Positions 11,427-23,190 are shown, counted from the stretch's first letter. The stretch is 64,000 bases of DNA from Petunia secreta (GCA_029990175.1 JARKIP010000065.1:7382501-7446500), one strand, 5' to 3'. Numbers and translations: made by a program. Notes: generated by a model not told the origin, from the letters alone.

Positions 11427-12445
11427 CTTTCCTAGTTGGTTTCTTTCCTATTTCATTAGTAGTTAGAAACCAAATTTGAGTCGGATTTTGTAAGGCCTAT
11501 AGCCATCCCCTACTCCTATATAAAGGGGTTATTTTCTTTGTTTTAAATAGAAATAGATTATTTAAGATGAATAACAATTAAGAGTTTTTATGTTGTACTT
11601 TTGGTGTGGCAATTATGGACTTATATTGCAACCTTCAAGTCTACACTTTTAGATGGTTAGGTAGTTCTTCCTAAATCTTAGGTTACTTTTAGGTATTCAA
11701 GCAAGGCGGTAAATTATATTTTATTGTTGATCTTCATTACTCCAAAGGGGATCGAGATTCCATGATCTATCTCATGGGTAATTCTCTACTAAAGGCGGTT
11801 AGCATAGTCTAATTATTGTTGTTAGGAGTTTTTTTTCAACATTTAGACTTGTCTTGAATTTCTTGATTTATTCTTGAAGTTCTTGATCCGTTGATAAAAT
11901 CAACAACTCTTTCTTGAACTCGTTCCATCTTTATTTTCGGTTCTTTATCATTTCAAGTGTTCTCTTTTTAGGTTTGACTACTCTCTTTAAGTTCTTGATT
12001 TTCTTGAAATTCTTTCTCAAAAATCTTCTATCTATTTTTCTTGCTCTTTTTGTTTTAGGTTTTTTATTAGCTTCCTCGCGTTTCTTTAAAGTTCTTTATC
12101 AACTTCTTGAATCCATAACGTGAGCGTTATCAAGAGGTAATGTGATAGTTATCACTAGTATCGGTTACTTTTTGTAGCCACTTCCCCTTTTTTATTCAGC
12201 TTTCTCCTTTTCTCATAATTCATTTCTTTTTCTCTCTTCATTAGCCATTTTCTTACTAAATCGAGCATTGCCATCACCCACATTCTCTTCATTTTGCTCC
12301 ATCTCCGGTGATTTCTACCTTACATGCCATTTTTCACTTCAGTACATGTAGTAGATTCAAAATTGTAAAACCTTTTCCCTATTAATCTGTATTTTTGTGA
12401 TTTTACGGTGTAGATGATAATAACAAAACAAGCTACTTCATCAAT
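11427..12445. other. Unassigned AT-rich DNA, possible LTR fragment
   Basis: No coding signal. A plus-strand ctatataaagggg box near 11512-11524 followed by a T-rich stretch looks like an LTR promoter and leader, but I find no matching second copy or end. The left terminus of the MULE should lie in 11.9-12.4 kb; I could not identify terminal inverted repeats by eye. Confidence 0.35.
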
Positions 12446-13441
12446 TTGAAGAAGATATTAGGTCACCGTACTCGTGTGGATATGGATGCATTTAGGGCTG
12501 TGGTAGGTGATGACGATGATGCATTTGAGGATTTGCCTCCAAATTTGGGGAAAACTTGGTCATCTCCTACACATGCAGTTAAAGTTTTCTCTAGTGATGA
12601 CGATGTAGGATTACTAGGTCAAAGTCTGTCAATACTCGCGGTCAGGAGTCAGTTGAATTTCTTGGTAGTTGTAGTACTGAAAAGTAGTGATAGAGTACAA
12701 AGTAAGAAAACTGACAAAAGAGGGAAGTTGGTAATGATTAGGGGAAAAGTGGTTTAAGTGACGAGTGTGGTCCCACTCTCAAAAAGAAAAAGTTGATGTC
12801 CAAGGAAAGCGCAATATGGTTATGAATGTTTGAAGGAAAGAGGCTTTACCACAAAAAAAAAAAAGGCGAATCATCGAAGTCTATAGTCAAGATATTTATT
12901 TATTATAATATTTGTTTTGTGTTCTCTATCTTTGTTGTGCCTGCTTTTTTGTCTATATATGTATGTGTACATGTTTTGTATCAAAAAGATGTCCCTCTTT
13001 TCCTATTTTTAATGTATACATGTTAGGATTTAGGTACCAGTCTTACCAAATAGATATACCTTTTTTGTGTACATGATGTATACACTTCAGTTTGTCATGC
13101 TATTAGAGTATGCATTAGGTATAGACTGGGTATACATGATGTATACTGATTGAGATATATGTATACAGATATGATATGTGTAAACACATATGTTGTATTT
13201 TTTATACATCTATCAAACTTAATTTTGTTGCAGAATTTGCAGTATTTTATTCGTCCAAGGAATTATTTCACTTCCAGGATTACTGCACATACAAATTGTT
13301 GTGTTGTGACTGATTTGAATAGTAAGCTGAGTGATAGACAGTTTGAGAGGTTTAGGAGTTCATGCTTTAGCAATGTTCTTGACTTGTCTGATGTTATTGT
13401 GCAAAATCAATTGATTCATGCTTTATTGTTGAGGGAGGTAC
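12446..13441 (+). pseudogene. DUF1985/Ulp1-like gene of the MULE, 5' part
   Basis: A first open stretch (12446-12757) gives an acidic, otherwise unrecognised N-terminal region (DDDDAFEDLPPN). After an AT-rich intron-like gap with GTATAC motifs, an acceptor-like ttgttgcag at 13225-13233 opens a coding block: YFIRPRNYFTSRI ... VVTDLNSKLSDRQFERFRSS ... HALLLREV. This matches the start of DUF1985, the domain found N-terminal to Ulp1-like peptidases in plant MULE-borne genes. The frame is cut at 13441-13443 by LTR insertions and resumes at 20700. The role of DUF1985 is unknown. The first exon assignment is tentative; the DUF1985 block is firm. Confidence 0.7.
12950..13215. repeat. GTATAC-rich intron-like segment 1
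   Basis: Many TGTATAC/ATGTATAC words, including tgtatacatg, gtatactgat, gtatacagat, in an AT-rich gap between coding blocks of the DUF1985 gene. The same word style recurs in four other non-coding parts of the MULE. Confidence 0.6.
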
Positions 13442-13443
13442 TG

Positions 13444-14275
13444 TGATGCAATATGTTTTACGCGGAAGCAAATAAAAGTAGAATCAACAAGATAACAAGA
13501 AAGATAAGGATGAGAAGAATAGAAATAGAAATAGAAGAAAGAATGGATAAAACGATTCAATACATGAATGATTATCCAAGAGGGAGAAAGGAAACTTGAA
13601 CCTAATAAAGGATTAATACTAGTGATGAAAATCCACAAGCTTCCAAGCAAAGAGATACCATGAAGTTTCAAACTTCTACAAAGAAGGCCTTGCCTTGCCT
13701 TCAATTCTTCTATATTCAAAATTCACTAAGTAAGTAATGAAATAAAACCCTAGTGTAAGGTATATATAGGTTCCCTTATACTTAGTAATAAATGTCATAA
13801 AAGCCCACAAGTTGGGTCAAAATAATAAGGACCACGCAGGTTCAAAATAGTAAATACAACTAAAGTTCAGTAAAACCCCGTCATGGTCGAAACAGAGGGA
13901 GGCGCCCCGCCTCAGCATTGAGGCGCTCCGCCTCAGCAAAAGCCTAGAGAACCCTTCAGAAGGAGGCGCTCTGCTTGGCCTTAGAGGCGGAGGCTCCGCC
14001 TCAGCTAAGTCCTGAGAGTCTTCATCTTGACACTTCGCCGAATTTCGAGGGAATTTAGGGTAGGCGGTCTGACCACTTTCTGAGGCGCTCTGCCTTGTGC
14101 TGGAGCTTGTTCCGCAGTGGTTGTGGAGTGTTGGGATGCTCCACCTTGTCCGCCCTCATATGTGCTCAAGCGCATGATCTTCAAATAACTCCCGAAGGTC
14201 TTATTGTTGCATCCTTTGCACTCTCTTAGCTTGGCACTTGATGGTTGGTGTTTGAGCTCAATTTAGATTGCGTCA
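13444..14275 (-). repeat. 3' LTR of the 5.3 kb element
   Basis: 832 bp, TG...CA ends on the plus strand. TATATATA on the minus strand at 13761-13768. A GC-rich block of repeated aggcg-ctccgcctc-type palindromic words lies at 13898-14160, upstream of the TATA box in the direction of transcription. Just beyond 14275, tcctcccgttctt is a short polypurine tract on the minus strand. Confidence 0.88.
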
Positions 14276-15831
14276 TCCTCCCGTTCTTAAAAGGATTTTG
14301 TCCTTGAAATCAAACCATCAATGCCTACAAACAATGACAAACATAACTAAAACATCTTATTACAAGAGTAGGTTAGTGCAAATAGTGTGGAAAATACAAT
14401 CTTATGATAGAGCCAAGCATCAATTTTAATGAGAAAGTCTATGTCTCTAAAGGGAACATCAAATTCTTGGCTCAACAATGACAAGCACTCACAAAAATAA
14501 CAAGCAAAGAGATCAATAGGACATGTAACATGCATGATCACATAGTCAGAATCCCTACAACCCCTAAGCTCATGACCAACATACCAAACCTTCAAGGAAA
14601 TATCATCCCGATGTGACACATAGGTTTTGGCATGCTTAACATCTAAGGTGTGTTCAACATACAGGATGGAGTAAGTACAATAGTTAACTCTACAACTAAC
14701 ATCAACTACTCAACTCCCCTTCTTGGAAGTACTCTTACACACACCAAGAGATCTCTCTTCACCTCCATATTCACCTGTAAGACAATCCTCTTCAATAAAA
14801 AACTCTCAAGGAAAGTCTCATTAGTGGCCTCTTCATCATCACAGTCTACACAATCAAGATTAGGACTACTAGAAGATGAACCATCACAATCAATACCAAG
14901 ACCCCTCATCTCACTTGGAGTTTCAAAAAATAGATTATCTATAGAGTCAAACTTTCTAACCCATGGAGGGTCAAGCTCATACTCTACTCTATTTTGATAC
15001 AAAGCACCTCCTTTATTAAAGATGCCCTCAAACAAGGGGTTAGTCAAAGAAAGCTTCTCAAGCTAACCACCTAACAAAGGTGAAGTATTCAAACTAGAGT
15101 CAACATCCACACTGAGGAATCTTCAAAGATAATTCTATCCATCTCATTCACTAGAGATTCCTCAAGGTCATGATCATCCTCACTACGACACATGAGGCCA
15201 TCATTATCAAATAAACCATCAAAGGGAAGAATAGGATATTCATTCAAATCATCTTCTCCTCTATCAAATATGGGTGGTGTGTCATAACAAGGTTCACAAA
15301 TAAGGTCAACTTAAACTTCTTAACTAAAGAGAACAATGAATACCAGGCTCACACCATGATGTGGCTTCGAGTCTCTCTCAATTAGTGGTTCACAATCACA
15401 CACAAGTGGACCAACCAATTCTGCACTAGTTGCAGTCATACAAATCATCAACTAACATGGAGTTTTCACAAACACTATCACAAGACAAGGAAGTAGTATG
15501 CTAATGGGAAGAAGAGCTAACACTTACACTTGAGTTGCTATCTTGCTCACTCAAAGGACTTGAAGTGTCATGACTAGTCCCTCCACCTTGTAGCTCACAA
15601 TAAAGATCTCCTTCACCATGCCTTTTCATCTTGGATCATGATTGCTCCATCAATTTGCCTCCAAGGATCCCTACACAAGAACTCAAACAAGTAGAAGAAG
15701 AAGAAGATAAAGAGTTAGTGTTAGAATAAAGGGTGCCCTCACTCTCAATGGTTTTTTTTCCTCTTTCTTCTCCCTCATATTTCTTTCAAGGTCGGGTATA
15801 GATTGAGGTGATGACAACCCACTCACATCAC
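14276..15831 (-). other. Non-coding interior of the 5.3 kb element, 3' part
   Basis: About 1.5 kb of Ser/Glu-codon-like, CA/TC-biased DNA with no frame longer than about 110 codons on the sense strand and no recognisable domain. It may be decayed coding DNA of the same unknown gene. Nothing else seen. Confidence 0.45.
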
Positions 15832-16621
15832 TCAACATATCCTCTCATTTTCCACTCCGGAGTTGTCACCAATCACTCCCTTACTCCTGTCAAGCTTTTG
15901 TCTCTCATGTTCAGGCGAGTTGGGATGATCCCCAAGAATGCCCTTAGCCAGAGTAGGTGGACTCTTAACTTCAACCAAAAATCTAGGACTTAGAGAATCA
16001 TCACTTGATGTCCTCCTCTTCTTTGGTGAACCACTTGATTTTGAATCTTGTGGTTTCGGGTTCACTTTGTTGACACTTGTCATCCCTTTACTTGCATTTG
16101 TCCCACTATTTCTTGTGATTGTAGGACTTTTTGATTACACGCTTTCAATTATAGGACTTCTCCTCAATGGCGTCCCACTATTTCTCATTCTCGTAGGCTT
16201 TCTTGCTTGTACTTCTTCTTTCTTATGAAGGAGGGTTTTCAACTTCCCTTGTGCTTCAACATAATAGACGCCAAGGCCCTTGTCATACGTGTAGTACCTT
16301 CGATGAAGCCAAGGTCTTCCCAATATGACATTACATCCTGCTAAAGGACCCACTTTACACTTAACTTCTTCTTCATAGTTCCTTTGCGAAACAACTACCC
16401 CGGGCCACTCCATCAACACAAGGTATTCTCAACCTTCTAGCCACAAGAGGACTAATCAAACTTGCTTCACCCTCATCCACTTGAAGCACATACCCATGAT
16501 TCTCATTAAGACTCACTACGAATTGACACCATTCTCTTTTTCTTAAGAGCTTATCGTAGTAGTATCCATTAAACTTCCCTTTACTAGGAACACCACTAGA
16601 GTAGCTTTCACTTCCCGTCAC
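15832..16621 (-). pseudogene. Protease-like remnant in the 5.3 kb element
   Basis: Overlapping minus-strand frames 16621-16373, 16419-16135 and 16083-15832 together read like a decayed polyprotein. The middle frame contains NVILGRPWLHRRYYTY, close to the C-terminal hydrophobic-GRPW motif of Ty3/Gypsy-type aspartic proteases. The following part is basic and Ser-rich (GSPKKRRTSSDDSLSPRF). At least two frame changes separate the pieces. No active-site D(T/S)G triplet was found upstream. If the reading is right, this family carried gag-protease without polymerase, but a tRNA-iMet primer with a Gypsy-like protease leaves the lineage open. Confidence 0.5.
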
Positions 16622-17927
16622 TCTTCCAACATTAGATATGTTGTTGAAAGTCGAGGAAGGAGTCTCATCAAGGAAACCATAAGGACTTCTACTAGAGATA
16701 GGAGTGCGGTAGAAATTCTTTTCATCCTCCTCCTTGGTTCCATAGCCATTAGAACTACTCTTACCATCTCTTCCCTCGGTTTCCGTTTAACCCATAGAAT
16801 TCTCTCCTTGTGTCAAGCATTGAACTCGAGCACTCATTATTTTTATCACGGTCCAAAGGACTTGAAGATAGGCTTGAGATACCTCGGTCTTGCTTACACT
16901 CTTCTCACCATCTCCACTTCCATCTAAACTTCCTTTATGGCTCATTGTACCTGCAAAAGACATTTTAAGAAAGCACCAAGGTTAGTGAAAACAACCTCAC
17001 TTGCACTCCCTCAGCTTTGGTGGTGGCACTCAACACACTTTTAGGATTCACACTCCCAAATCCCCACCCAAAGATGCCTGTATCTCTTAGAAAAAACGGT
17101 GGCAAGATCACCAACTAATACGTCCAAGTATTGGTTCGGAATGGAGTTTATGTGACTCTACGGACAGGCGGCTCTTTGAGGTGCGCACTTGAAGTCAAGA
17201 AAGATCTACGACTATAGGTAAATATTCAAGACGCACAAGTTCCTAAAATTCTCAAGAGTTAGTGTCAATGGAGTAGGACAATTACCCAAGTAACACTAAC
17301 CAAGAAGTACGACAAAGAACAACAAAAACCTAGACGAGAAAACTACCCAAATGCTGAAACAGGGTGAGGCGCCCCGCCTCTATGGGTAGGCGGTTCGCTT
17401 GGACAAAGTCCAAAGAGGGCAAAATGCTGAGGCGGTCTGCCTAGTGCTGGAACCTGCACTTTTTCTGCAACCTTTCAACTACGGCTTTTGCCCATTTTTA
17501 ACCAAATTTTCCAAACGATTTCCACTTATTTTTCAAATTCAAAGGTACCCAAAGGTGTATTCAATGATTCCTAGCAATCCCCAATTATTTTCAACCCCAA
17601 ACAACCAACAACAAGCTTTGATTTAAGATTTGAAGGAAATTTTCAAAGAGTTTCAAAAATGGGATTTTTGATTCTTCAAGTATTTAATCACAACACAAAA
17701 TCATGATATATGGGTATCAAAAGAACGAGAAAACAACATAAAATAATTCCCAATAACTTTTAATGATTGGGGAATCAAATCCAACTTTGAATCACAAAGT
17801 TTTTTGAGTTTTTCAACTTTTTCAATTTTTTTTCTCTCTCTTTGGTCAAGAACAACAACAAACAAGAAAGTAATGATACTAGGAATGAAGAACAGGATGA
17901 GGGTTTGTAAGAACAAAATCTAGCCGT
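16622..17927 (-). other. Leader and decayed 5' interior of the 5.3 kb element
   Basis: No convincing frame. A GC-rich cluster at 17362-17450 (gaggcgccccgcctc, taggcggttcgc, gaggcggtctgcc) repeats the word style of the LTR U3 region, as if part of an LTR had been copied into the leader. A T/C-rich tract lies at 17800-17860. Confidence 0.5.
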
Positions 17928-17939
17928 GCTCTGATACCA
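17928..17939 (-). other. Primer binding site (tRNA-iMet), 5.3 kb element
   Basis: Plus strand gctctgatacca matches the 3' end of initiator tRNA-Met, two bases from the LTR edge at 17942. It fixes the minus-strand orientation. Confidence 0.9.
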
Positions 17940-17941
17940 AC

Positions 17942-18752
17942 TGATGCAATATATCTTAAGCTGAAACAAATAAAAGTAGAATCAACAACATAACAAGAAA
18001 GTTAAGGAAGGGAAGAACAGAAATAGAAGAAAGAATGGATAAAATGATTAAATACATGAATGATTATCCAAGTGGGAGGAAGGAAAAACAAAACTAATCA
18101 AGGATTCATACTAGTGATAAAATCCACAAGGTTCCAAGCAAAGAGATACCATGAAAAGATTCTACAAAGAAGGCTTTGCGTCTCTTTAAGTTCTTCTATT
18201 TTCAATATTCACTAAGTAAGTAATGAAATAAAACCCTATTGTAAGGTATTTATAGGTTCCCATACACTTAGTAATAAATGTCATAAAAGCCCACAAGTTG
18301 GGTCAAAACAATAAGGACCATGCAGGGTCAAAATAGGAAATACACCTAAAGTTCATTAAAATTTTGTCATGGTCAAAACAGAGGGAGGCACCCTGCCTGA
18401 GCATTGAGGCGCTCCGCCTCAGCAAAAGACCAGAGAATCCTTCAGAAGGAGGTGCTCCGCCTGGCGTCAGAGGCGCTCTGCCTCAGCAAAGTCCTGAGAC
18501 ATCTTGATACTTAGCCGAATTTCGAGGAAATTTGCGGAATGTGATCCGCGCACTCTATGAGGCGCTCCGCCTTGTGCTGGAGCTTGTTCCGGAGTGGTTG
18601 TGGAGTGTTGAGATACTCCACCTTGTTTGCCCTCGTAAGTGCTCAAGCTCATGATCATCAAATCACTCCCGAAGCTCTTGTCCTTGCATCCTGTGCACTC
18701 TCTTAGCTTGGCACTTGGTGGTTGGTATTTGAGCTCAATTTGGATTGCATCA
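17942..18752 (-). repeat. 5' LTR of the 5.3 kb element
   Basis: 811 bp partner of 13444-14275. TATAAATA on the minus strand at 18247-18254; GC-rich palindromic words at 18385-18565 upstream of it. Ends in attgcatca at 18752 next to the duplication tactg. Confidence 0.88.
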
Positions 18753-18755
18753 TAC

Positions 18756-20699
18756 TGACACGACCCAGATTCTCGGCTAGGTTGTCCAGAAACCTGACTA
18801 CCTCTCTCAGACCTGTCAGGCGAACCCTATTGACTAAATCGATATAAATGACATAGAATTATTTTGAAAATGAAAAGAATCTAGCCTTAACAGCAGAAGA
18901 TAACTTCTAAGGAAAGACATATATACAAGCTATCTAAATAATACAGCTATTAACTACGCAAAATAGAAAGGTTTAGAGGTGTTCAGATCAGACATCTAAG
19001 AAGTCCACATGATATACACATCTCCTGAAGAGAGCAAAATAAAATAAACTATGATATCTACAACTGACGGCCTCAATGAACAAGCTATATCATCGTGGAC
19101 AGCTAAGAACTTAGTGCTCCTCAATCACGACGTGGCTGGCTGGGTCCTGGAGCAGAGTCTAACGAAACGAAATGACACAACAAGAAACAGAGAAAGGGTG
19201 AGTCATAAGAACTCAATAAACAAGGAATAACTAGAAACCTTAAGGGATAGGCACACTAGTCAAGGAAAAATAGAGTCACAACAGCAAATCAACTTAGTCA
19301 ATCACAAATAAACAATGCAACAAGTCCATGCAGTTTACAAATTACACATAAAGATATGAAATGAATGTATATGATGCAATGAGGTCACACGTGCATGATT
19401 ATCTCCGGGGGACTCTTGTCGTCTACCAGAAGATATATGCAATAATAACCCTTCACCAGCATGGGACTCTCATCAATTGCCGGGAAATACATATCAAACC
19501 ATAAAGTAGAGTACAATACTCCTATGCCCAATGCAATAGCAATAACAAGTCATAACATGTGGAATACGATGCAAACCCAAAGTTTAGGAGTAGAAAGTAC
19601 ACCTATCGGCAGCTACACACGTAAGAAACACGTGGTAGAATATCCACAAAGTCAAAGGCCATCAAAGAAATGGATAATATCACTTACCTCAAGTCCTTAG
19701 TAAGAATATCTACTGAATGATATCCTTTCCTTTTCGATGCCTCTCAGAATAAACCTTTTCTGAGCCAAAGAAATATATTCTCACTTGTAAGTGCCCGAAG
19801 AAAGAATATCTAACCTTCATACGAAAAAAAAATTATCAAAATACCCCTAGACCGGGCTTAGCCGAAAGTCCATATATTATATATTTTCTGACTCCTCATA
19901 ATTTCACAAGTCCAACAGTGTCATTGATTTTCATATTCGAATTCAATTTCATGAAATTTAAGAATTTCATAAATTTTAGAGTCCTACTCAATTGTCCAAT
20001 TCAATTTCAAGAAATTTTTGCTTAAAAATCATAAATTAATGTAAGTGGAAGATCAAAAGGTGTTACCTGATGATATTGGAATGAATTTGCACTTCAATTT
20101 TACTCTAAGACTGTTTGGAATTGCTCTAGATCTATTTTGGAACAAAATGGCCAATTTCAAACTTTTCTACTGTGAAAAAATAAAGCTACAGTACAGAATA
20201 TTTGCATCAGCAGCTGTTGGTCTGCAATTTGGGTCCAAACGGGACCTTACAATGCTTGGAATTACCTCAAATTTTTCACACAAGTCATACAAGACTTGTG
20301 TAACATGCGCGCAAAAACAGAACTTGAATCGAATCTCTGAAACTCAAGATAGGACTCCCACGGAAAGAAGTCGATTTCTTAATTTTCAAAATTTTAGCGA
20401 AACTGACCGAACTACCTTGAAATTCGCTTCTAAAAGTTTTCGCATTTCAAAAATGACCATATGAACCTAACACAACTTTCGAATTTCAAATCAAAGCTCA
20501 TTTACTCAAATCGAGCTTGAAAACCTCTTTTAAGCTTTACCGAAATCTGAAATAAAAACTTTCTCAAAAATCCTACCAAACGAGGTCTAAATTAGCAAAA
20601 ATTTTATATACATATTTAATGGACCTTTCAAAGCTTTTAAGACTTTCGGCTAGCCAAGTGGAGTCCTAACTCCTAAAACGGCTGCCTAAGGTCGTTTTA
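18756..20699. mobile_element. Probable solo LTR, TSD ggtac
   Basis: A 1.94 kb insertion starts tgacacgacc and ends ggtcgtttta; the ends are an 8-of-10 inverted match. The 5-bp duplication ggtac occurs at 13437-13441 and 20700-20704. Removing the insertion joins the DUF1985 frame without a shift (LLLREV then QPPRVNEM). There is no internal coding region or second repeat, so a solo LTR is the simplest reading; the last bases are TA rather than CA. Its first two bases also lie at 13442-13443, because the 5.3 kb element later inserted across this junction. Lineage unknown. Confidence 0.65.
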
Positions 20700-22247
20700 G
20701 GTACAGCCTCCAAGAGTTAATGAGATGGGGTCTAGGGTGAACAATACTAATCTTAGGTTTGGTATTCAAGAGTTTGGGATCATTACAGGGTTGAAATGTC
20801 AAGCCAATCATCATAGGGAGGATTATACCAACAAAGAACTGAATCGCCCAATGGAGTTTTATTTTGATGGTGTTTCAAAGATTAAGAAGGGTGCATTGAG
20901 AAAATGTTTACTGAAGCAGAAGTAGGAGAATGAAAACGATGGATTGAAACTTTTTGTTTTGTATTTCATTCACACTTTCCTGTTTTCCACCAATAATGAT
21001 GCTAACCGTGATACAAATATTAAACAGTCAGATATCGATCTTGTTAAATATGGGATATGGGAAACGTATCCTTGGTGTGGCAAATTGTTTGGCATTTCAT
21101 GGGAGACAATGCATGATAACTTCCATGGGGACTCAAAAATGTTTTGCTATGGTGGGTTTTCTTTGGATTTGCCAATTTTTTTCTGTGAGTGTTGTCCTAC
21201 TGTCGACACAACAAGAGCTTGAAGCTGCATTATTCGGCTTGCATCCAAACAAGGTAAACTGCCTCTGTATATACAAATTAATGTTTTTTTATTTTTTTTT
21301 ACTATGTATACACTTGAATTGTGTTGTTTTGTGACTGTATTCACCTTTTCAATTAATTGAGTTGTTGTTTTGTGTACTTTTTTTTTTGTTTTACAGCTGG
21401 TGTTGTAGAATATTTCACTGACTTCTCATGAATGTGAGCGGTTTGACATCCCTCAAGGGCCTGAGTTTGACATCCAGAAAGATTTGGAGGATGCTTTTAG
21501 ATGTACTGAGAGTGATGATGAGGAGGATGTGGTCGCAGAAGTCTTGCATAAGTAAAATCATCCAAATACCATTCAAGGTCATGCAACTGTTGATGTTGCT
21601 GCTGAGCTTACGAGAATGTCTGATGGGTAGTCGGCATTGAGGGATTTGATTCCTTCTTCGTTTGGCAAAATTTTTAGTAAACTTGTCGATCTAGCGAAGA
21701 TTGCTGATAGGGATTCACCACAGATACTTGTATTTTTTTCTCTGCATTTGTTATGCTCAATGTAGTCAGGTGGAGAAGATGCTGACAATAATTCTTCAAC
21801 TTACAAAAATGATCATTTCGATGCCGGTGATTACTATTGTGACATAGAGTATGATAGTGATGGTGGAGATAAAGGTCTCCGCCTCATTAAATAATAATTG
21901 CGTGATTGATGGTGTAGATAAGGGCAAGGGGCTGGCTACTGAAGCTGAAACCTTTTTTGAGGAAGATCAAAATGTTGATGGTGTTAATAAGAGCAATGGG
22001 CAGGCTACTGAATCTGACACCTCTTTAGAAGAAAGTTAGACAGTTGGTGTGGTTGGACATGAACTCACATAAACAAGCTGTGGGACATGAACAACCAGTT
22101 GAATAATTTTTTGAAGCTGACCAAACAGATGAACAACCAGTTGAACAAGTTGTGGAAGATTAAAAATCACATAACCAAGGTGTGGGAGAAGATACTCTAG
22201 AGGAACAGAATATGAGAGCAGCTGTGACATCGGAACAGATTGGAGAG
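20700..22247 (+). pseudogene. DUF1985/Ulp1-like gene of the MULE, middle part
   Basis: Continues DUF1985 directly from 13441: LRFGIQEFGIITGLKC (20755-20805) is the domain's central motif, followed by a stop at 20923, then LKLFVLYFIHTFLFS and YPWCGKLFGISWETM (21065-21110), the usual Tyr-Pro-Trp stretch near the domain end. An intron donor-like gtaaac follows at 21254. Later pieces are acidic and low in complexity (ESDDEEDVVAEV; a twice-repeated D-G-V-K-G/N-K-S-N-G unit at 21905-22020), as in the linker of such proteins. Stops at 20923, 21556 and 21627 mark it as dead. The young Copia element interrupts it at 22247. Confidence 0.75.
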
Positions 22248-22705
22248 TGTAAGAATATGGATCACGGGTCATGGGTCGCTCCAATTGGACTGATCCGACC
22301 CGGTTAGGAGAAATCATCAATTGTGGTTAAAGGAAGTTACCACATATTCCATCACATCTCCTATACTTCCTCCACTAAAGGAATATACAAAGGTGGGGGA
22401 GTGGGGAAGTGGGGGAGTGGGGAAGATAGTGGGAAGTTACTTTTTTGTTTCTTCCAACTTCTTTATATTATATATAAGAAGAAGAAACAAAAAAAAAGAT
22501 ACGAAGATGTAACTTTTCACTCTTCTTATTATTCCACCAAAAAGACACAAAACAAAAGGAAGGCATTTAGTTGGTGACAATTAAACTTTGTTTCCTAGTG
22601 ATTCAAAGTAGACTTGGGCAATTGCAAGGTGATAAATACAATCTTCCGCTGTGGTGTTAACAGGTACACAATTCATGTTCCTATTACCGTTATTAATTTC
22701 TAACA
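22248..22705 (+). repeat. 5' LTR of the young Copia element
   Basis: 458 bp, TGTAAGAATATGG ... TTTCTAACA. TATATATAA box at 22469-22477. Partner 29265-29722 has the same length; the differences are A/G in gg(a/g)ctgatcc, T/C in attcca(t/c)cac, A/G in atat(a/g)caaagg and A/G in ttcct(a/g)ttacc. Confidence 0.95.
22395..22422 (+). promoter_or_regulatory. G-quadruplex-capable motif in the LTR
   Basis: Four runs of four to five G separated by agt, aagt and agt on the sense strand, 47 bp upstream of the TATA box. Exact repeat in the 3' LTR at 29412-29439. Short loops make a stable four-layer G4 plausible. G4 motifs are known in plant LTRs; activity here is inferred. Confidence 0.7.
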
Positions 22706-22707
22706 AT

Positions 22708-22719
22708 TGGTATCAGAGC
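22708..22719 (+). other. Primer binding site (tRNA-iMet), young Copia element
   Basis: tggtatcagagc is complementary to the 3' end of initiator tRNA-Met and starts two bases after the 5' LTR. Confidence 0.95.
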
Positions 22720-22921
22720 CTGGATTAATTGTTCTAACTTAATGCCGATGTTTTATTATTTTTTTTATGTGTACAAAACATGAAAAGAAAATAATAGACA
22801 AAAGTTTCATAGTGGTTGATGAAAATATTGAATGTTAACAGCATAACATAATGTCTGAAAATTAAAATTAGTCTAGCCCATAAAAAAAAATTTCGACATA
22901 ATACATATTTTTTTAAGATTG

Positions 22922-23190
22922 TACTCGTTTGGGGCTTTCCGTTGATATATTATACATCAAAAACGGATTTAAAACGAGTAAGATATGAATTTTTGAAGTT
23001 ATGCTGAAAATTGGACAGTTTTATAAAAAACTGCGTTCTGTAATTTGATTTCTGCAAATTACTGGTTTAGAATTAAAATATGGGTTATATATTTTCATAA
23101 TCTACTCGTCACAAGCTTTCCGTTGATATATTATAGATGATAAACGGATTTAAAATGAGTGAGATATGAAGTGTTGAAGTTCTGCCAATA
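22922..23190 (+). repeat. Direct duplication in the Copia leader
   Basis: Two copies about 180 bp apart of a segment built on ctttccgttgatatattata, aaacggatttaaaa, gagt(a/g)agatatgaa and ttgaagtt (22935-23005 and 23115-23185). It lies between the primer site and the leader frame. Confidence 0.7.

Larger units (their letters stand above)
13444..18752 (-). mobile_element. 5.3 kb non-autonomous LTR element (LARD-like), TSD tactg
   Basis: Two related LTRs of 832 and 811 bp begin tgatgcaat and end attgcRtca on the plus strand, a matched inverted end. A tRNA-iMet primer site adjoins the right LTR, so the element reads on the minus strand. The 5-bp duplication tactg is perfect (13439-13443 and 18753-18757). 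The 3.67 kb interior has only a decayed protease-like region and no RT, integrase or RNase H. The LTRs differ visibly (several changes in the first 35 bp), so the insertion is not recent. Confidence 0.9.

Noticed and set aside
11500..12130. Host promoter or gene start with TATATAAAGG
   Set aside because: No reading frame or splice pattern follows; it may be an LTR fragment, but no second end was found, so it is left unassigned.
20045..20464. 139-codon frame in the solo LTR
   Set aside because: No motif, odd composition, and inside a sequence with LTR-like ends; more likely chance.
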